The position numbers and the translations under genes were made by a program. The notes below the pieces were generated by a model. That model worked only from the letters and a program-made list of their open reading frames with translations. It was not told the origin of the DNA and made no database searches. Positions 18,582 to 29,236 of a stretch of DNA of 64,000 nt are shown here, piece by piece. Position 1 is the first letter of the stretch, and every line of letters starts with the position of its first letter. The DNA comes from Okeania sp. KiyG1 (lineage in GTDB: Bacteria; Cyanobacteriota; Cyanobacteriia; Cyanobacteriales; Microcoleaceae), in contig NZ_BLZO01000053.1 in the NCBI RefSeq assembly GCF_014132355.1, positions 62,001 to 126,000 of the forward strand. The letters are read 5' to 3'.

Positions 18582-19691
18582 TCAAGAAGTCACGGGCGGT
18601 GAATTTTGATCGCCATTATTCGTAACAAGAGATTGCATATTTTCTGCTTCTAATTTAGGTTTTAAATATAAATTTTCTACCAAAGCAGCACTACCAGCGA
18701 ACCAAGGTGGAACAATCAAAGCACCGATAATTCCTAATAATTGAATCCCCACTAAAACTGATAGTAATTGATATAAAGGATGTACTCCAACAGAAGAACC
18801 AACTAGTAAAGGATCGAGTACATAAGTTTCCACGTTTTGGATAACATAATACAAAATTATTACCCATAAAAATAACCATCCACCTTTAGCAATAGCAACA
18901 ATTAAAGCCGGGATAGCACCTAAAATCGGACCAATAAAAGGGATTAAATTTGTAACAGAAGCTATTGCTCCTAAACCTAGAGAAAAATCTTGCAATCCTA
19001 AAAATCCTAAACCAGTGGTAGTTGCTATACCTAAAATAGCAGAAACTATGATACGTCCCCTAATATAACCTCCCATTCTTTGAGTAACAGGAAAAACTTG
19101 ATTTTCCAGTCTTGTATCCCAAGGTTGAGGAAAAAGTTTTACTAAACCATTAATCAAGGTTTTGCTATCTGCTAACATATAACCTGAAATAAATAAAGCT
19201 AATATTAAACTAACTACTCCTCCCAATACACCTTTAGTTAAACTATAAGAACGTAGTAATAATTGTTGACTAGAACGAATTACCCAACTGGCGACAGATT
19301 TAGTATCAAAAATTTGATTAATCCAATCAGGAGGACTTTGATTTAAAGAACTTACAAAATCCTCAAAAATATCGCTGATGCTTTCAGAAAATAATGGTAA
19401 TTGTCGTAAAAGCCTTTCAATTTGATCGAATACTGGTGGACCAATAGTTAAAGCAACACTTATCAATCCAGAAATCAGGGTTAAATAAACTATAACTACC
19501 CCTAACCAACGGGGTAATTTCATTTTTTCTGTGATGTTTACTAATGGTGAAATTGATGCAGCTAAAACTACTGCAACCATTAAAAGTACAATGAGACTTC
19601 GCACTTGCCATAGCAGAATTAGTAGTAAAAAACTACTAATAATTAACACTATATTAGATAGGGAAATAGAAATCCTTTGTTCGGGTTTCAT
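18582..19691 (-). CDS. AI-2E family transporter (PerM-like)
   Basis: A 369-residue inner-membrane protein. Hydrophobic segments lie near 10-70, 145-170 and 210-340; the central soluble region (90-140) and the C-terminal cluster (LGLGAIASVTNLIPFIGPI near 245) match the AI-2E/PerM exporter family. The substrate cannot be told: some members export autoinducer-2, others act as Na+/H+ antiporters. It stands alone, downstream of no clear operon partner. Confidence 0.85.
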   Translation of the reverse strand: MKPEQRISISLSNIVLIISSFLLLILLWQVRSLIVLLMVAVVLAASISPLVNITEKMKLPRWLGVVIVYLTLISGLISVALTIGPPVFDQIERLLRQLPLFSESISDIFEDFVSSLNQSPPDWINQIFDTKSVASWVIRSSQQLLLRSYSLTKGVLGGVVSLILALFISGYMLADSKTLINGLVKLFPQPWDTRLENQVFPVTQRMGGYIRGRIIVSAILGIATTTGLGFLGLQDFSLGLGAIASVTNLIPFIGPILGAIPALIVAIAKGGWLFLWVIILYYVIQNVETYVLDPLLVGSSVGVHPLYQLLSVLVGIQLLGIIGALIVPPWFAGSAALVENLYLKPKLEAENMQSLVTNNGDQNSPPVTS

Positions 19692-20000
19692 CTTAATAAT
19701 TTGTCGAGTGAAAATTTGATATTTGTAGGGAGTAGGGAATAGGGAATAGGGAATAGGGAATAGAGAGATGAAATTGTTGATTTCATATTTTTAATTGATT
19801 TAATTAACACTTTTGCAAGAAGTCTCATGTAAATGTGGCACAGTATTTCAGAGTCCAAATAATGAAAGCTTATTTAACACCCATACTCAGGACAGGAAAA
19901 ACTATGTTCTTTCCTACTCTCTACTTTGTATGGACGTTGCGTGCAAAGTCCCTACTACTCCCTACTCCCTGCTCCCTACTCCCTATTCCCTGTAAATTAA
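19692..20000. other. gap: AATAGGG heptamers
   Basis: At 19725-19768 a tract of AATAGGG heptamers, and at 19955-19995 the complementary CCCTACT/CCCTATT type, flank a stretch without a supported gene. Confidence 0.6.
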
Positions 20001-21470
20001 CTAATTTCGATGCCAGCGTGTTACACCACCAGGTTGGTCTATTAGTTTAATACTTTGGCTTTGTAGTTCATCTCTAATACGGTCTGCTTCAGAATAATTC
20101 TTAGCTTTTTTTGCTGCTAAACGTTGCTGAATTAAAGACTCAATTTCAGCGTCATTTAAACCTCCAACTTCACCATTAATTTCTGCATTTGGTTGAAATT
20201 CTAAACCCAATACTTGTGACAACTTTACAAGAGTTATCCATTGTTTTTGTAATTCCTCTAAAGATGTTTCAGTTTGACCTTCATGTACTAATATATTACC
20301 CTCTCGACGTAACTCCTTAGCTAATTCAAATAAAACAGCTAAAGCACCAGGAGTATTAATATCATCATCCATTGCTTTCTGAAATTGTTCGACTTGAGAA
20401 GTTAATAAATTTGTCTTTTCAGATAATAATTTTTCTGGCGTTTCCCATCCCAACTGAGAACCATATTGATAAGCAAATAATATACCTTCCTTAATCGTAT
20501 TCCAACCATTTTCAGCAGAAGCGATCGCTTCAGGGGTAAAATCAATAGGCTTTCGATATTGGGCAGTCAAAACAAACATTCTTACAGCCATTGGGTCTAC
20601 AGGTTTGTCTAATAAATCCCGAATCGTGGTAAAGTTACCAAGGGACTTTGACATTTTTTCCCCATTAATTGTGACAAAGCCATTATGTAACCAATATTTA
20701 GCTAAAGACTTTCCAGTTACTGCTTCCGACTGAGCAACTTCATTTTCATGGTGAGGAAAAGTTAAGTCCGCTCCACCACCATGAATATCAATAGTCTCTC
20801 CTAAACACTCTCGCACCATTGCCGAACATTCAATATGCCAACCTGGTCTTCCTTTTCCCCAGGGAGAATCCCACGCAGGTTCCCCCGGTTTTGCTGCTTT
20901 CCATAGGGCAAAATCAAATGGGTCCTTCTTTTTAGAGGTCTCTAAATTTTCTCCTTCAACTCTGCCACTTGCACCAGCTTGCATTTCCTCCAAACGACGG
21001 CCAGATAATTTCCCATATTCGGTAAATTCCCGCACCTGATAATAGACATCCCCTCCTGCAGAATAAGCAAAACCTTTTTTTTCCAGGTCGTTGATTAACT
21101 GTTTAATTCCATCTATTGTCTGGGTTGCCCGAGGATATTCGTCCGCTTCTAGCACATTCAACCGCTTCATATCCTCAAAATAAGTCTCAGTGAAGCGTTC
21201 GGCCACCGACTCCATAGAAGTACCTGTTTCTCTGGCCCGATTAAGGATTTTATCATCTATATCAGTAAAATTTTGCACATATCGTACCTGATAGCCCCGC
21301 CACATTAGATATCGACGTATTATGTCCCAGGCAATATACGAACGAGCATGGCCCAAATGGCAGTAGTCGTACACTGTAACACCACAGCAGTACATTTTAA
21401 CTTTGCCTGGTTCTAGGGATTCAAAATTTTCTTGGCGACGAGTCAGGGTGTTGTATAGTTTCAGGGTCAT
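20001..21470 (-). CDS. cysS: cysteinyl-tRNA synthetase
   Basis: Charges tRNA-Cys with cysteine in the cytosol. Complete at 489 residues. The class I HIGH motif appears as HLGH at 38-41 and KMSKS at 272-276. Zinc ligands are Cys29, Cys215, His240 and Glu244. The C-terminal anticodon-binding part ends ADRIRDELQSQSIKLID. The frame is uninterrupted, in contrast to the nearby accessory genes. Confidence 0.97.
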   Translation of the reverse strand: MTLKLYNTLTRRQENFESLEPGKVKMYCCGVTVYDYCHLGHARSYIAWDIIRRYLMWRGYQVRYVQNFTDIDDKILNRARETGTSMESVAERFTETYFEDMKRLNVLEADEYPRATQTIDGIKQLINDLEKKGFAYSAGGDVYYQVREFTEYGKLSGRRLEEMQAGASGRVEGENLETSKKKDPFDFALWKAAKPGEPAWDSPWGKGRPGWHIECSAMVRECLGETIDIHGGGADLTFPHHENEVAQSEAVTGKSLAKYWLHNGFVTINGEKMSKSLGNFTTIRDLLDKPVDPMAVRMFVLTAQYRKPIDFTPEAIASAENGWNTIKEGILFAYQYGSQLGWETPEKLLSEKTNLLTSQVEQFQKAMDDDINTPGALAVLFELAKELRREGNILVHEGQTETSLEELQKQWITLVKLSQVLGLEFQPNAEINGEVGGLNDAEIESLIQQRLAAKKAKNYSEADRIRDELQSQSIKLIDQPGGVTRWHRN

Positions 21471-22077
21471 AAAGTAATTTCAACAAGTTTTTTCTAATTT
21501 TAAATTATAAGGAGAATAGCTGTTTTTGATTTTGGCGTTAATTGAATTATGAATTTTTAATCTCCACAATTGTTGTCATAGTAAATCTGTCTTTCAAAAG
21601 GTGTTTTTTTTTAGTCTCCTTAAATTTTCTGTTTTTTACCTTACTCCAGACATTGATTTGCTGCTTATAAGAATTATATAATATGTAAATGGTTTATAAT
21701 AATATTGTCAGCATTTAGCTTTGACTGCGGAATGCTGCGAAAAATCTTTTAAAGGTAATAAATTACTAAGTTTAGCTAAAGGCGACCAATTTATTCATAG
21801 GTTTTAATTTTCCTTGGATACTAATTCTTCCTGACCGTGTGATAATCAGTTAATAACTCATAGCTGAAGTCCGGATTTCTGACCCAGAAGGCTAGCTGAT
21901 AGCTGACGGCTGTTTGTGGAGCATTCCGCAGGAAATGCTTACATAATATTGACTCAAATTAATAATTTTGAGAATAAGTAGTTGTCCCTCGGTTTCTACT
22001 TTTGAATTACCTTTGAACACCTAGACAATTTAAGTGCTTAAGCAAAATTAATTACCTAATTTTATTCTCTGTAATTT
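21471..22077. other. gap upstream of cysS
   Basis: AT-rich. Contains a short AGCTGATAGCTGA heptamer-like tract near 21860-21912 and a GCATTCCGCAGGAAATGC palindrome near 21923. No gene is supported. Confidence 0.5.
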
Positions 22078-22228
22078 TTACCGAATAATTAATTATTAAT
22101 TATTAATTAAATAATTCAGCTTGATTAGCCGACCCTTTCAAGGGAAAAAAAGTGCTAGGATATTTCCTTATATTTAATTCCGTAACGGTTTTAACCAGAG
22201 GTAATTATTATCCATTATCCATTAATGA
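22078..22228 (+). repeat. miniature dispersed element, GATAATT subfamily
   Basis: Starts TTACCGAATAATTAATTATT, contains CCCTTTCAAGGGAAAAAAAG and ATATTTCCTTATATTTAATT, and ends GAGGTAATTATTATCC ... TTAATGAA. It closely matches the element that splits tnpB at 36891-37064. Confidence 0.75.
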
Positions 22229-22426
22229 AAGCATCAGTTTTTTTAGCTTTAGAGTATGTGTAATACCAATGCTCAAAAGTCTTACTATACTTATAAGCTG
22301 GCAAAAATAACTTTCCGTAATAACCAAAGTTACCAAATATCAAGTATTTGCTCCAAAAAGTAATATTTATAAATAGAAAACACAAGTATAGTAAAGTTTA
22401 TGGTAATTGGTATAATTCATTTTGCA

Positions 22427-22568
22427 TGACCGAAAAATTTTGGTCTGAATCCTCTTATTTTAAGAGGATAAAAAAGAATATTCCGTATTTAAAGCTTCCT
22501 TATTACAGAGGTACTGTTAGCGTAGCTCCTCCGGAGGAGGCTAACTGATAACTGATAACTGAAATGAC
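22427..22568 (+). repeat. miniature dispersed element, GATAACT subfamily
   Basis: Starts GACCGAAAAATTTTGGTC, then CCTCTTATTTTAAGAGG hairpin, GAGGTACTG, a nested CTCCTCCGGAGGAG hairpin, two ATAACTG heptamers and CTGAAATGACC. Confidence 0.7.
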
Positions 22569-22658
22569 CACCTGAATAGAATAGTTTAAAAGTCTGGTTA
22601 GTCCATAGAAATTATTTGCCTTTGACGATATTAATGTTTAGTTAAATATAATCTAAAT

Positions 22659-23473
22659 ATGATTTCACCATTTAAGTATCATCTCAGAAATATGATTACT
22701 TTAAGATACTTTAGCCCAATATTTTCTGGGAGCTTATTTTTTATTTTTGGTTGTCAAAGAAGTGGTACAACCTTATTGCTATCCATTCTTAATGCACATC
22801 CTCAAATTACTTGTGTAGACGAAACAGAATTTCCTAGCCCATATCCTTTTCCCTCAGCTCAAAGGCTAGCTATTAATAAGATAGCCCGTCATTATTTATG
22901 TTTTAAGATGCTAGAGCATTCTCATAAACTAGATTTCTTAAAAAGATTTTATCCTAATTCAAAAATATTATGGCCGATTAGAAATCCTCATAGCACTATT
23001 TCTTCGATGCTCAATCTAGTTAATTCGCAAGGGGATTGGATCGATCGATGTGTTATAACAGAAATAGAAAGACTCAAACCTTTTTTTGGTAAAGAGTTAG
23101 AAAATTGGCATTTATCTGAATTATCTAAAGTTGAATTAGCTGGGATTTATTGGTTATATAAAAATCAATACCCGATTTTGCTCAAGAGTCATGGATTTGA
23201 TGTTTTAGAGTTTCAATATGAAGAGCTAATTCAAAATCAAAAAGAAACATTAGCGAAAATAACTAATTTTTTGGAAATTGAATGGAGCGATGATTTACTA
23301 AATTTTTATCAAAAAATCCTGGGAAATCTTTGGCAGGAGGTACGCGGACTGACAAACCAATTAATACAACTAGAGCTAGCAATTTACAGGGAAAACTAAA
23401 TGCTGAAGAAATACAGAAAATCAATGTAATTTGTCAGCCTATAATGCAGAAATATAGCTATGCAGAACTGTAA
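22659..23473 (+). pseudogene. sulfotransferase family gene with a poly-A frameshift
   Basis: Sulfotransferases move sulfate from PAPS to an acceptor; the acceptor is unknown here. The 5'-phosphosulfate loop FGCQRSGTTLLLSILNAHP begins near residue 30 and the 3'-phosphate site WPIRNPHSTISSM near 108. The first frame stops at 23399 after an odd tail. The other frame from about 23317 reads NPGKSLAGGTRTDKP and ends NVICQPIMQKYSYAEL at 23473, the expected C-terminus of the family. Adding one A to the six-A run at 23311-23316 rejoins them. It is either a decaying gene, a phase-variable gene, or an assembly error. It sits beside a similarly broken glycosyltransferase, which suggests a cell-surface sugar cluster. 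Confidence 0.8.
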
Positions 23474-23853
23474 AAAAATTTCTATAAGTAGTGTGTAATT
23501 GCAAAAATTAGCAATATTATTTTAAGTTAATTTCTTTGAAAGAGTGTTTGTCAAATAAATATTAGACCCCATAGGGTACGAAGAAAGTAAAATGGACTAT
23601 TATTCCAGAAATTGTAAGTGTACTGTCACACACTCTACTTAATCTTTTATTTAGAAGCAACCTCTTAATTTTCGGCTTTTTTCATTAGCCTAATCAATAT
23701 ATTAACTTATACAATTTAGACAGTAGTAATATTGTTTGGTAAATCCCCCAAACGAGTGGGATATAAACTATAAAAATTACTGCTTATTGAGGGCGATCGG
23801 GAAAAGTATTCACAGATTTACTTTTTAATCAAATCAAATTAGGTTCTAAGCTA
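23474..23853. other. gap with an inverted dispersed repeat
   Basis: Around 23600-23655 lies an inverted copy (GTACTGTCACACACTCTAC) of the repeat at 15588-15660, with a partial direct copy near 23537-23560. No gene is supported. Confidence 0.55.
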
Positions 23854-24662
23854 ATGACTAACTCAAATTCTGGCGTTTTTTACGTTGCTGCAGGCAAAAA
23901 ATATGTTGATGAAGCTTGCGACTCTGCTAAAAGTTTAAAAAGATTAATCCATCTATAAAAATCTCTCTAGCTTGTAATCAAGACCCTGAAGATAAAGATT
24001 TATTCGACCAAATTATTCGAGTAGATGAACAAGTAACCTGTAGAAATGAAGGGTTATTATTCAAGGTCAAACATTTATATTTTTTATCGCCGTATGAAAA
24101 GACTATCTTTGCTGATACAGATACTTTTTTTGCCAGTGACTGTGAAAATGGATTTGACATCTTAGAATATTTTGATCTTGCCCTAGTTCCTGCTCCAGTT
24201 GATACTTACTATCCAATTTTAGAATCAGGTCAAAAAGTTCCTTGTAAACCATTAAATACAGGGGTAATTCTTTTTAAAAAAAATGAAGCAAATGATCGGT
24301 TATTTAAAGAATGGATGGACCTCTATACAGGTAAGCTTTTATCTAATAGTAAGTTGCGAGAAAGTGACCAAACATCTTTCGCCCAAGTTTTACTCAATTC
24401 CTCTTCAAGACTTTACCCTTTGCCTAGTGAATGGAATGCTAGATTTTGTTTTATTAACGCCTTTGCTGAACCAGTTAAAATTCTTCATGGTTATTCCCGG
24501 AATATAGAAAATATTGCTTATTTAATTAACTTAAATGGTAATAAACATAGAGTTTGGATTCCCCATTTAAAAAGATGTATTGTCTTTAAACCTTATACCT
24601 GGAAGCATTATTTAGGTGGATTACTGGGAAAATTGGGAATAATGAAAACGAAAAAGGGGTGA
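23854..24662 (+). pseudogene. glycosyltransferase-like gene with a poly-A frameshift
   Basis: An ATG at 23854 opens a frame (MTNSNSGVFYVAAGKKYVDE) that stops at 23958. One base further on, the frame continues KINPSIKISLACNQDPEDKD and stays open to 24662. One missing A in the five-A run at 23937-23941 accounts for the break. The joined product is about 269 residues with a DxD metal motif in IFADTDTFF and KPLNTGVILFKKN, typical of GT-A nucleotide-sugar transferases. The donor and acceptor are unknown. It follows the broken sulfotransferase by 380 bp, same strand. Confidence 0.8.
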
Positions 24663-25588
24663 ATATTTATAATTTCTCGTCAGCAAACTTAAATAATTGA
24701 AGAAGGCAGAAGGCAGAAGGCAGAAGGCAGAAGGCAGAAGGTCTAATACCATTTCTCAAAAACTTTTCTACGTTTTTTTGAATAGAGGAGTAGGTACGGA
24801 CGTTGTATGCAATGTCCGTACAGGGAGAAGTAAACACAAGACCCCACCCTTAAGGATGAGGTTTAGATTAACATTAACTTGGCTAAAATTAGCAAAAAAA
24901 ATGTTCGTTTTTTTTATTACTTAATAACTGAAGTGCTACCTAAGTATAGCATTAATGCATGGGAGTTGGTATAATTACTTATGGATAGTCTTCGACACGC
25001 CACCCCCGTGTATTATAACCCCAAACAATTTTAAGCACTCCTGTTAATTGTGGGGTATTAAACCCACAAAAGAAAATATAAATAATTAACACATTAAGTG
25101 GTTAATAATTATCAAAAAGGTCATTCTTACTATATTAATTACTTAATAATTTTTTCACCTAAGAAAAGCATTCTTTTTTCGGGGTTGCACATTATGGAAT
25201 GATCAAGAAGAAGGAAGAAGGAAAAAAATTTGAGGGGTTGCACATCATGGAATGATATTGCCAAAAATTAGTTTAGATTGTGACTAAAAAAATCTAATAT
25301 TAATCATTCTAGTAATTCTCAAATCCCAAACCCAATTCAATCAAAAATCTAAAATCATTCGTCACTGTGCAATGCCCTTTTTTCACTCTTAGTATAAGAG
25401 GCAGCATTCCATTTATCTTAGCTTTCCTTCGGAAAGAAAATGTTTACTAAAAAAGAGTGAGTAGAGCCAGCAAATTTTAAGCCTAATTTCAAATTAAAGA
25501 AAGACATGAAAAGAATAAACGGGTAAAGTGGTTCTACTTTTTGCAAGTGACTAATTAGTTATCCAAAATATTAATATCAAAAATTAAA
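24663..25588. other. gap: GCAGAAG heptamers and paired direct repeats
   Basis: At 24699-24741 a GCAGAAG tract of about six copies. Near 25029-25067 a CCCCAAACAATT/AATTGTGGGG hairpin next to GACACGCCACCCCCGTGTATT suggests an old IS end. At 25183-25205 and 25236-25256 the sequence GGGGTTGCACAT-ATGGAATGAT is repeated directly around AGAAGGA heptamers. No gene is supported. Confidence 0.55.
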
Positions 25589-28155
25589 ATGATAGATAAT
25601 AAATCCTCTGCTACAGGTGATTCTGTGCCAGAAAAACCATCCTTAAAAGCTGGCTTACTTGCTCTTAAACAAAAAAATTATCCACAGGCGATCGCTCATC
25701 TAGAAATAATTTCTCAACAAGAACCCCTAAAGCAAAAGTTAAAAGCAAAGATGGGTTTAATAGTAGCTTATGAACAAACTAAACAAATAGAGAAAGCCAT
25801 TACCCTATGCCGTAATTTAACAAAAATATCTAATGATGAAATTCAAACTTTTGCTCATCGTCATCTCAAAGAATTATTAAAGCAATATCCGCCAAAAAAT
25901 CCTAAAAAATTAACTGTTCCTGCTCCTAAACCTCCACCATTACCACCTCCACATCAACAACAAAATATTCAAACAGGGTTTGTTCCATTTAATCCCACTT
26001 CAGAGCAAAATGCCTCGGCAAAAAATAATCAACAACCATCTCAAAAAATATTAATTTATCGAACATAAATAGCTCAGTAAAAAATTCTAGTCAACCCTCA
26101 GATTTTGTACAACATCCTCAGTCAAATCAAAATGAGAAAAATGATATAGATACAGAAAAAAATAAAACACAACCTTTATCAACTGAAATTAATAACTCCA
26201 ATTCAAAACCTACAAATAAATCCCATAAAAAATCAACAGATATTGCTATAAATACAGAAGAACGCTCACAAAAAATAATATGGCGTGAAGCAGGAAGAGC
26301 AAAAGGAGGTCGTCAACTTAAATCTCCTAACTTAACACTTTTTTGGCTAGAAAAAATAGTTGTGGGTGCTAGTCTATATTGGCTAAGTCTGACCATATTA
26401 AAGTTGACTTTAGATATTACTAATGATTTCCTAGTTTGGCTGCCTTATTTCCAACCGATTCAAATTTTTTACCGAGACCCAACTAGAAATTTTATAATTT
26501 TCCTCACAGTATTATTTATTTTCTCTCCCTGGTTAATTGATGGATTATTAACCCTTGGTTATGGTCTCCAAAACTTACCAACAACAACTCTAATTAATTA
26601 TAGTAAAGAAGCCAATCAACTACTCAGTAACTTTTGTAAAAAACGAAAAATACAAAAAATTAAATTAAAGATTTTACCAATAGATGTTCCCATAGTATTC
26701 AGTTATGGATGGTTAGCTTGTATTTTCAGATTCAGAATAGTTGTTAGTCAGGGATTGTTAGATAATTTAACAGAAGATGAAATTGCCACTATTTATGCCA
26801 GGGAAATTAGTCATGTTAAAACAGGAGCCTTTTGGTTAATGTCTATGGCTACTTTGATACTTCAAATTCCCTACACTATTTATTGGCAATTAACCTTTTG
26901 GGCTGATTGGTTATTAGATTTTGTAGACCACAGATTACCCGATTTTTTACCAGAATTTCTCAAATATTGTTTACCTATTTTAGTATCCGGTTTTAGAGTC
27001 TTTGCTGCAATAATTTCCACTCTTAGTTATGGCTTATATCGGTTGCTAAAATTGCCGATTTTATGGTTATCTCGTCGGAGAATTTATTATAGCGATCGCC
27101 TAGCTTGTAATTTAACAGGAAACCCTAATGGTCTGACACGATCTATTCTTAAAATTACAATTGGCATGGCTAATGATATACAAAATCAAGGCAAAATTAG
27201 AAATTTATTAGAGATTTTTGAACTCTTGATGCCAGTGGGAATAAATCAAGCTATTACTGTTGGGAGTATTTGCTCCCATAGTAATTTTGCATCAATTTTA
27301 AACTGGGATATTACTAACCCATATCGTCATTGGTTAACAATTAATAATACTCACCCTTTGCTTGGCGATCGGTTAAAAATGTTAGAATTATATGCTAATT
27401 TCTGGAAGCTAGAAACTGAAATAAATTTAGAAAATATCAATGCTAATGCCATTGCAAAAAATCAGTTAAGTCAGAATCAAAAAGAGAAATACTTAACTCC
27501 ACCAAATTTTGATTTACAAAAACTTTTGCTTCAGGGAGCGCCTTTTTTCGGAATGTTAATAGGTTTATTTTTTGCTGGTTTATTTTGGTTAATAGGTGGA
27601 ATTTCATCTGCTGTTGGTCTTTGGAGACTTGATTGGTTATGGGGAGATATTTCGATTTTAGTTGGCTCTTTAGCTATAGGTTTTAGTATTGGTATTTTTA
27701 TTAGGATTAATCACTTTTTTCCCGATATTAAACCAGCTAAAATCCGGCAAAATCCTAATTTACTAGAATTTCTAACCGACCCGGAAGCTTTGCCATTAGA
27801 TAGTCAGCAAATTCAGCTCAAAGGCCGACTTATTGGCAAGAGTGGGATAAGTAATTTGTTGGGACAAGATTTGATTCTACAAACAACAGAAGGACTGATA
27901 AAGTTACATTATTCTTCTCAATTAGGTCCTATTGGTAACTTCTGGCCTGCACTACCTAATCCTGGCGGTCTTGTTGGTAAGTCTATAACTGTTACTGGTT
28001 GGTGGAGGAGAGGGGTCATTCCTTGGATAGATATCGATCGCTTAAAAACTGATAATGGTCAAACCATTAATAATGACCATCCAGTCTGGTCAACTGTCCT
28101 AGCTTGTATTTTTTCTGTATGGGGAGTTTATATGATATATGTAGGCAGATTTTAA
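25589..28155 (+). pseudogene. TPR-M48-like membrane protein, poly-A frameshift, altered HExxH
   Basis: Two frames make one gene. The first (25589-26068) encodes a short TPR-like helical region (ALKQKNYPQAIAHLE) and a Pro-rich linker, then stops. The next frame from about 26045 runs through the GTG at 26362 to 28155. Adding one A to the run at 26043-26048 gives one protein of about 855 residues. The C-terminal part (numbered from 26362) has a membrane helix near 41-65, the M48-like phrase LTEDEIATIYAREISHV, and two further hydrophobic pairs near 380-450. Where M48 proteases have HExxH this reads REISH (Arg147), and the third-ligand region reads YYSDRLACNLTG without the usual Glu. A proteolytic role is doubtful even if the frame is restored. 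Confidence 0.75.
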
Positions 28156-28546
28156 TGATCGGATTATGTGAAGAAAGGTTGCACTATTAAACAAACAATG
28201 TTATGTTTATCTATTAATTTAAATTTGCTTAACTAAAAGTAACTTCAGGATATAAGTTTATATTAACCTGTGGCGATATTAAATATATTGAAATGTATCA
28301 TAAATATTCAACACAAATATAGTCATATATAGTTATATGTAGTCATATGGTCTCCAGAAATTAGGGCAACTATTGATATAATCTAACAATATCTGTGATA
28401 ATAGAAAACCAAATAGCCTCAAGAATCAACGATCTGAGTTCAATAGGGTGAAATTCCTGGACTGACACGCTACCTCTAGACACATCAGAACCTACGTCCA
28501 AGCCTCTGTATTATGACCAAGTAGAAATTGAATCAGGGAGATAATC
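28156..28546. other. gap downstream of the M48-like gene
   Basis: AT-rich. Near 28452-28520, GACACGCTACC ... CTGTATTATGACC resembles the IS-end-like sequence near 24994-25020. Nothing else recognised. Confidence 0.4.
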
Positions 28547-28642
28547 ATGCAAAGAGGAAAAGAAAAAGTAGTCCCAAATGCTTTTAGCTATGGGATAGAG
28601 GGTGTTGTAGTTCACCCAGTCATGGTAACACCTGCAAAATAA
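28547..28642 (+). CDS. possible small protein, 31 residues
   Basis: ATG with AGGGAGA seven bases upstream opens a 31-codon frame, MQRGKEKVVPNAFSYGIEGV followed by VVHPVMVTPAK and TAA. The ribosome site is good for this genome and the sequence is not a repeat seen elsewhere in the window. I recognise no family. It may be a real small protein or chance. Confidence 0.25.
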   Translation: MQRGKEKVVPNAFSYGIEGVVVHPVMVTPAK

Positions 28643-28822
28643 GGATGTGTCATATTTGACTATATTTTTATGAACTATAAACTTATGCTATTTAATAGTA
28701 AGTATAGCTTTAGTATGTATATGATAGTTTTAGTTAATCAGCAGCAAATCTCTAAAATTCATAGTCGGTAAACTTCTTGCATGGTAAATCTCAATATCCT
28801 AACTAAATGTCGCGAGGGGTGT

Positions 28823-28847
28823 CCCGTTATCATCTTCGATTTAACGG
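28823..28847. repeat. stem-loop of the CCGTTAAATC...ATAACGG family
   Basis: Arms CCCGTTA and TAACGG around a loop with GATTT. Similar stem-loops lie at 32760-32782, 33141-33166, 61106-61135 and inside 1355-1410. They look like subterminal hairpins of IS200/IS605 elements. Confidence 0.5.
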
Positions 28848-28919
28848 CAGAGGAGGGTGCAACTAGCAAAAAAACTCATCTCTACAGTAAAGTAACAAGA
28901 ATTGTGCTATAGTTAATGT

Positions 28920-29215
28920 CCAAATCGAGTAGCGGTAATACGCACCTAATTGCAGAACCGAGAAAACTCAAGATATGAGGTTCAACTGGTGAAGTCCCAG
29001 TAATTTCCGATTTGTCGGTAAAATCTTGAAGCTAGCTAGGTGAATACAGAACTGGACAGTACAAAACGGCGGTGCTTCTAATTGTTGCGGCCTGGGTCGG
29101 AAAAGAGGATGCTCAACCTTGGAAGCAGGAAACCTTTTCGATGAGGGAGGTAAGCCCTCGTTATAGCGCTAGCTTAACTAGGGAGAACTTCACCACAGTA
29201 ATTTCTGCCAGCTAG
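28920..29215 (+). ncRNA. reRNA-like right end of a tnpB element, no tnpB attached
   Basis: In IS200/IS605 elements the guide RNA (reRNA, omega RNA) of TnpB comes from the 3' end of the element. This segment shows three blocks, in order, also present on the minus strand at 61106-61425: GAGTAGCGGTAATACGCACC (28927), TTCAACTGGTGAAGT (28981) and a CAGAACTGG..AGTACAAAA block (about 29047). It continues with GCTCAACCTTGGAAGCAGG and a GAGGG/CCCTC hairpin, and ends near GGGAGAACTTCACC, a plausible right-end tip. No tnpB fragment lies upstream. Identity as a TnpB right end rests on recall of cyanobacterial elements plus this internal homology. Confidence 0.55.
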
Positions 29216-29236
29216 TTATTGTGACTGTTTTTTTTT
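29194..29236 (+). terminator. candidate intrinsic terminator
   Basis: Stem arms CACAGTAA and TTATTGTG (one G-U pair) are followed within five bases by nine T residues. It lies immediately after the reRNA-like segment and would give that transcript a defined 3' end, just outside the presumed element boundary. Confidence 0.6.

Noticed and set aside
28804-29236. HEARO/IscB omega RNA, group II intron, tmRNA or RNase P RNA
   Set aside because: The 3' end briefly recalled an IscB guide RNA, but the ordered match to 61106-61425 and IS-type end hairpins fit a TnpB right end better. No domain V of a group II intron, no tmRNA tag or acceptor, and no GAGGAAAGTCC of RNase P RNA were seen.
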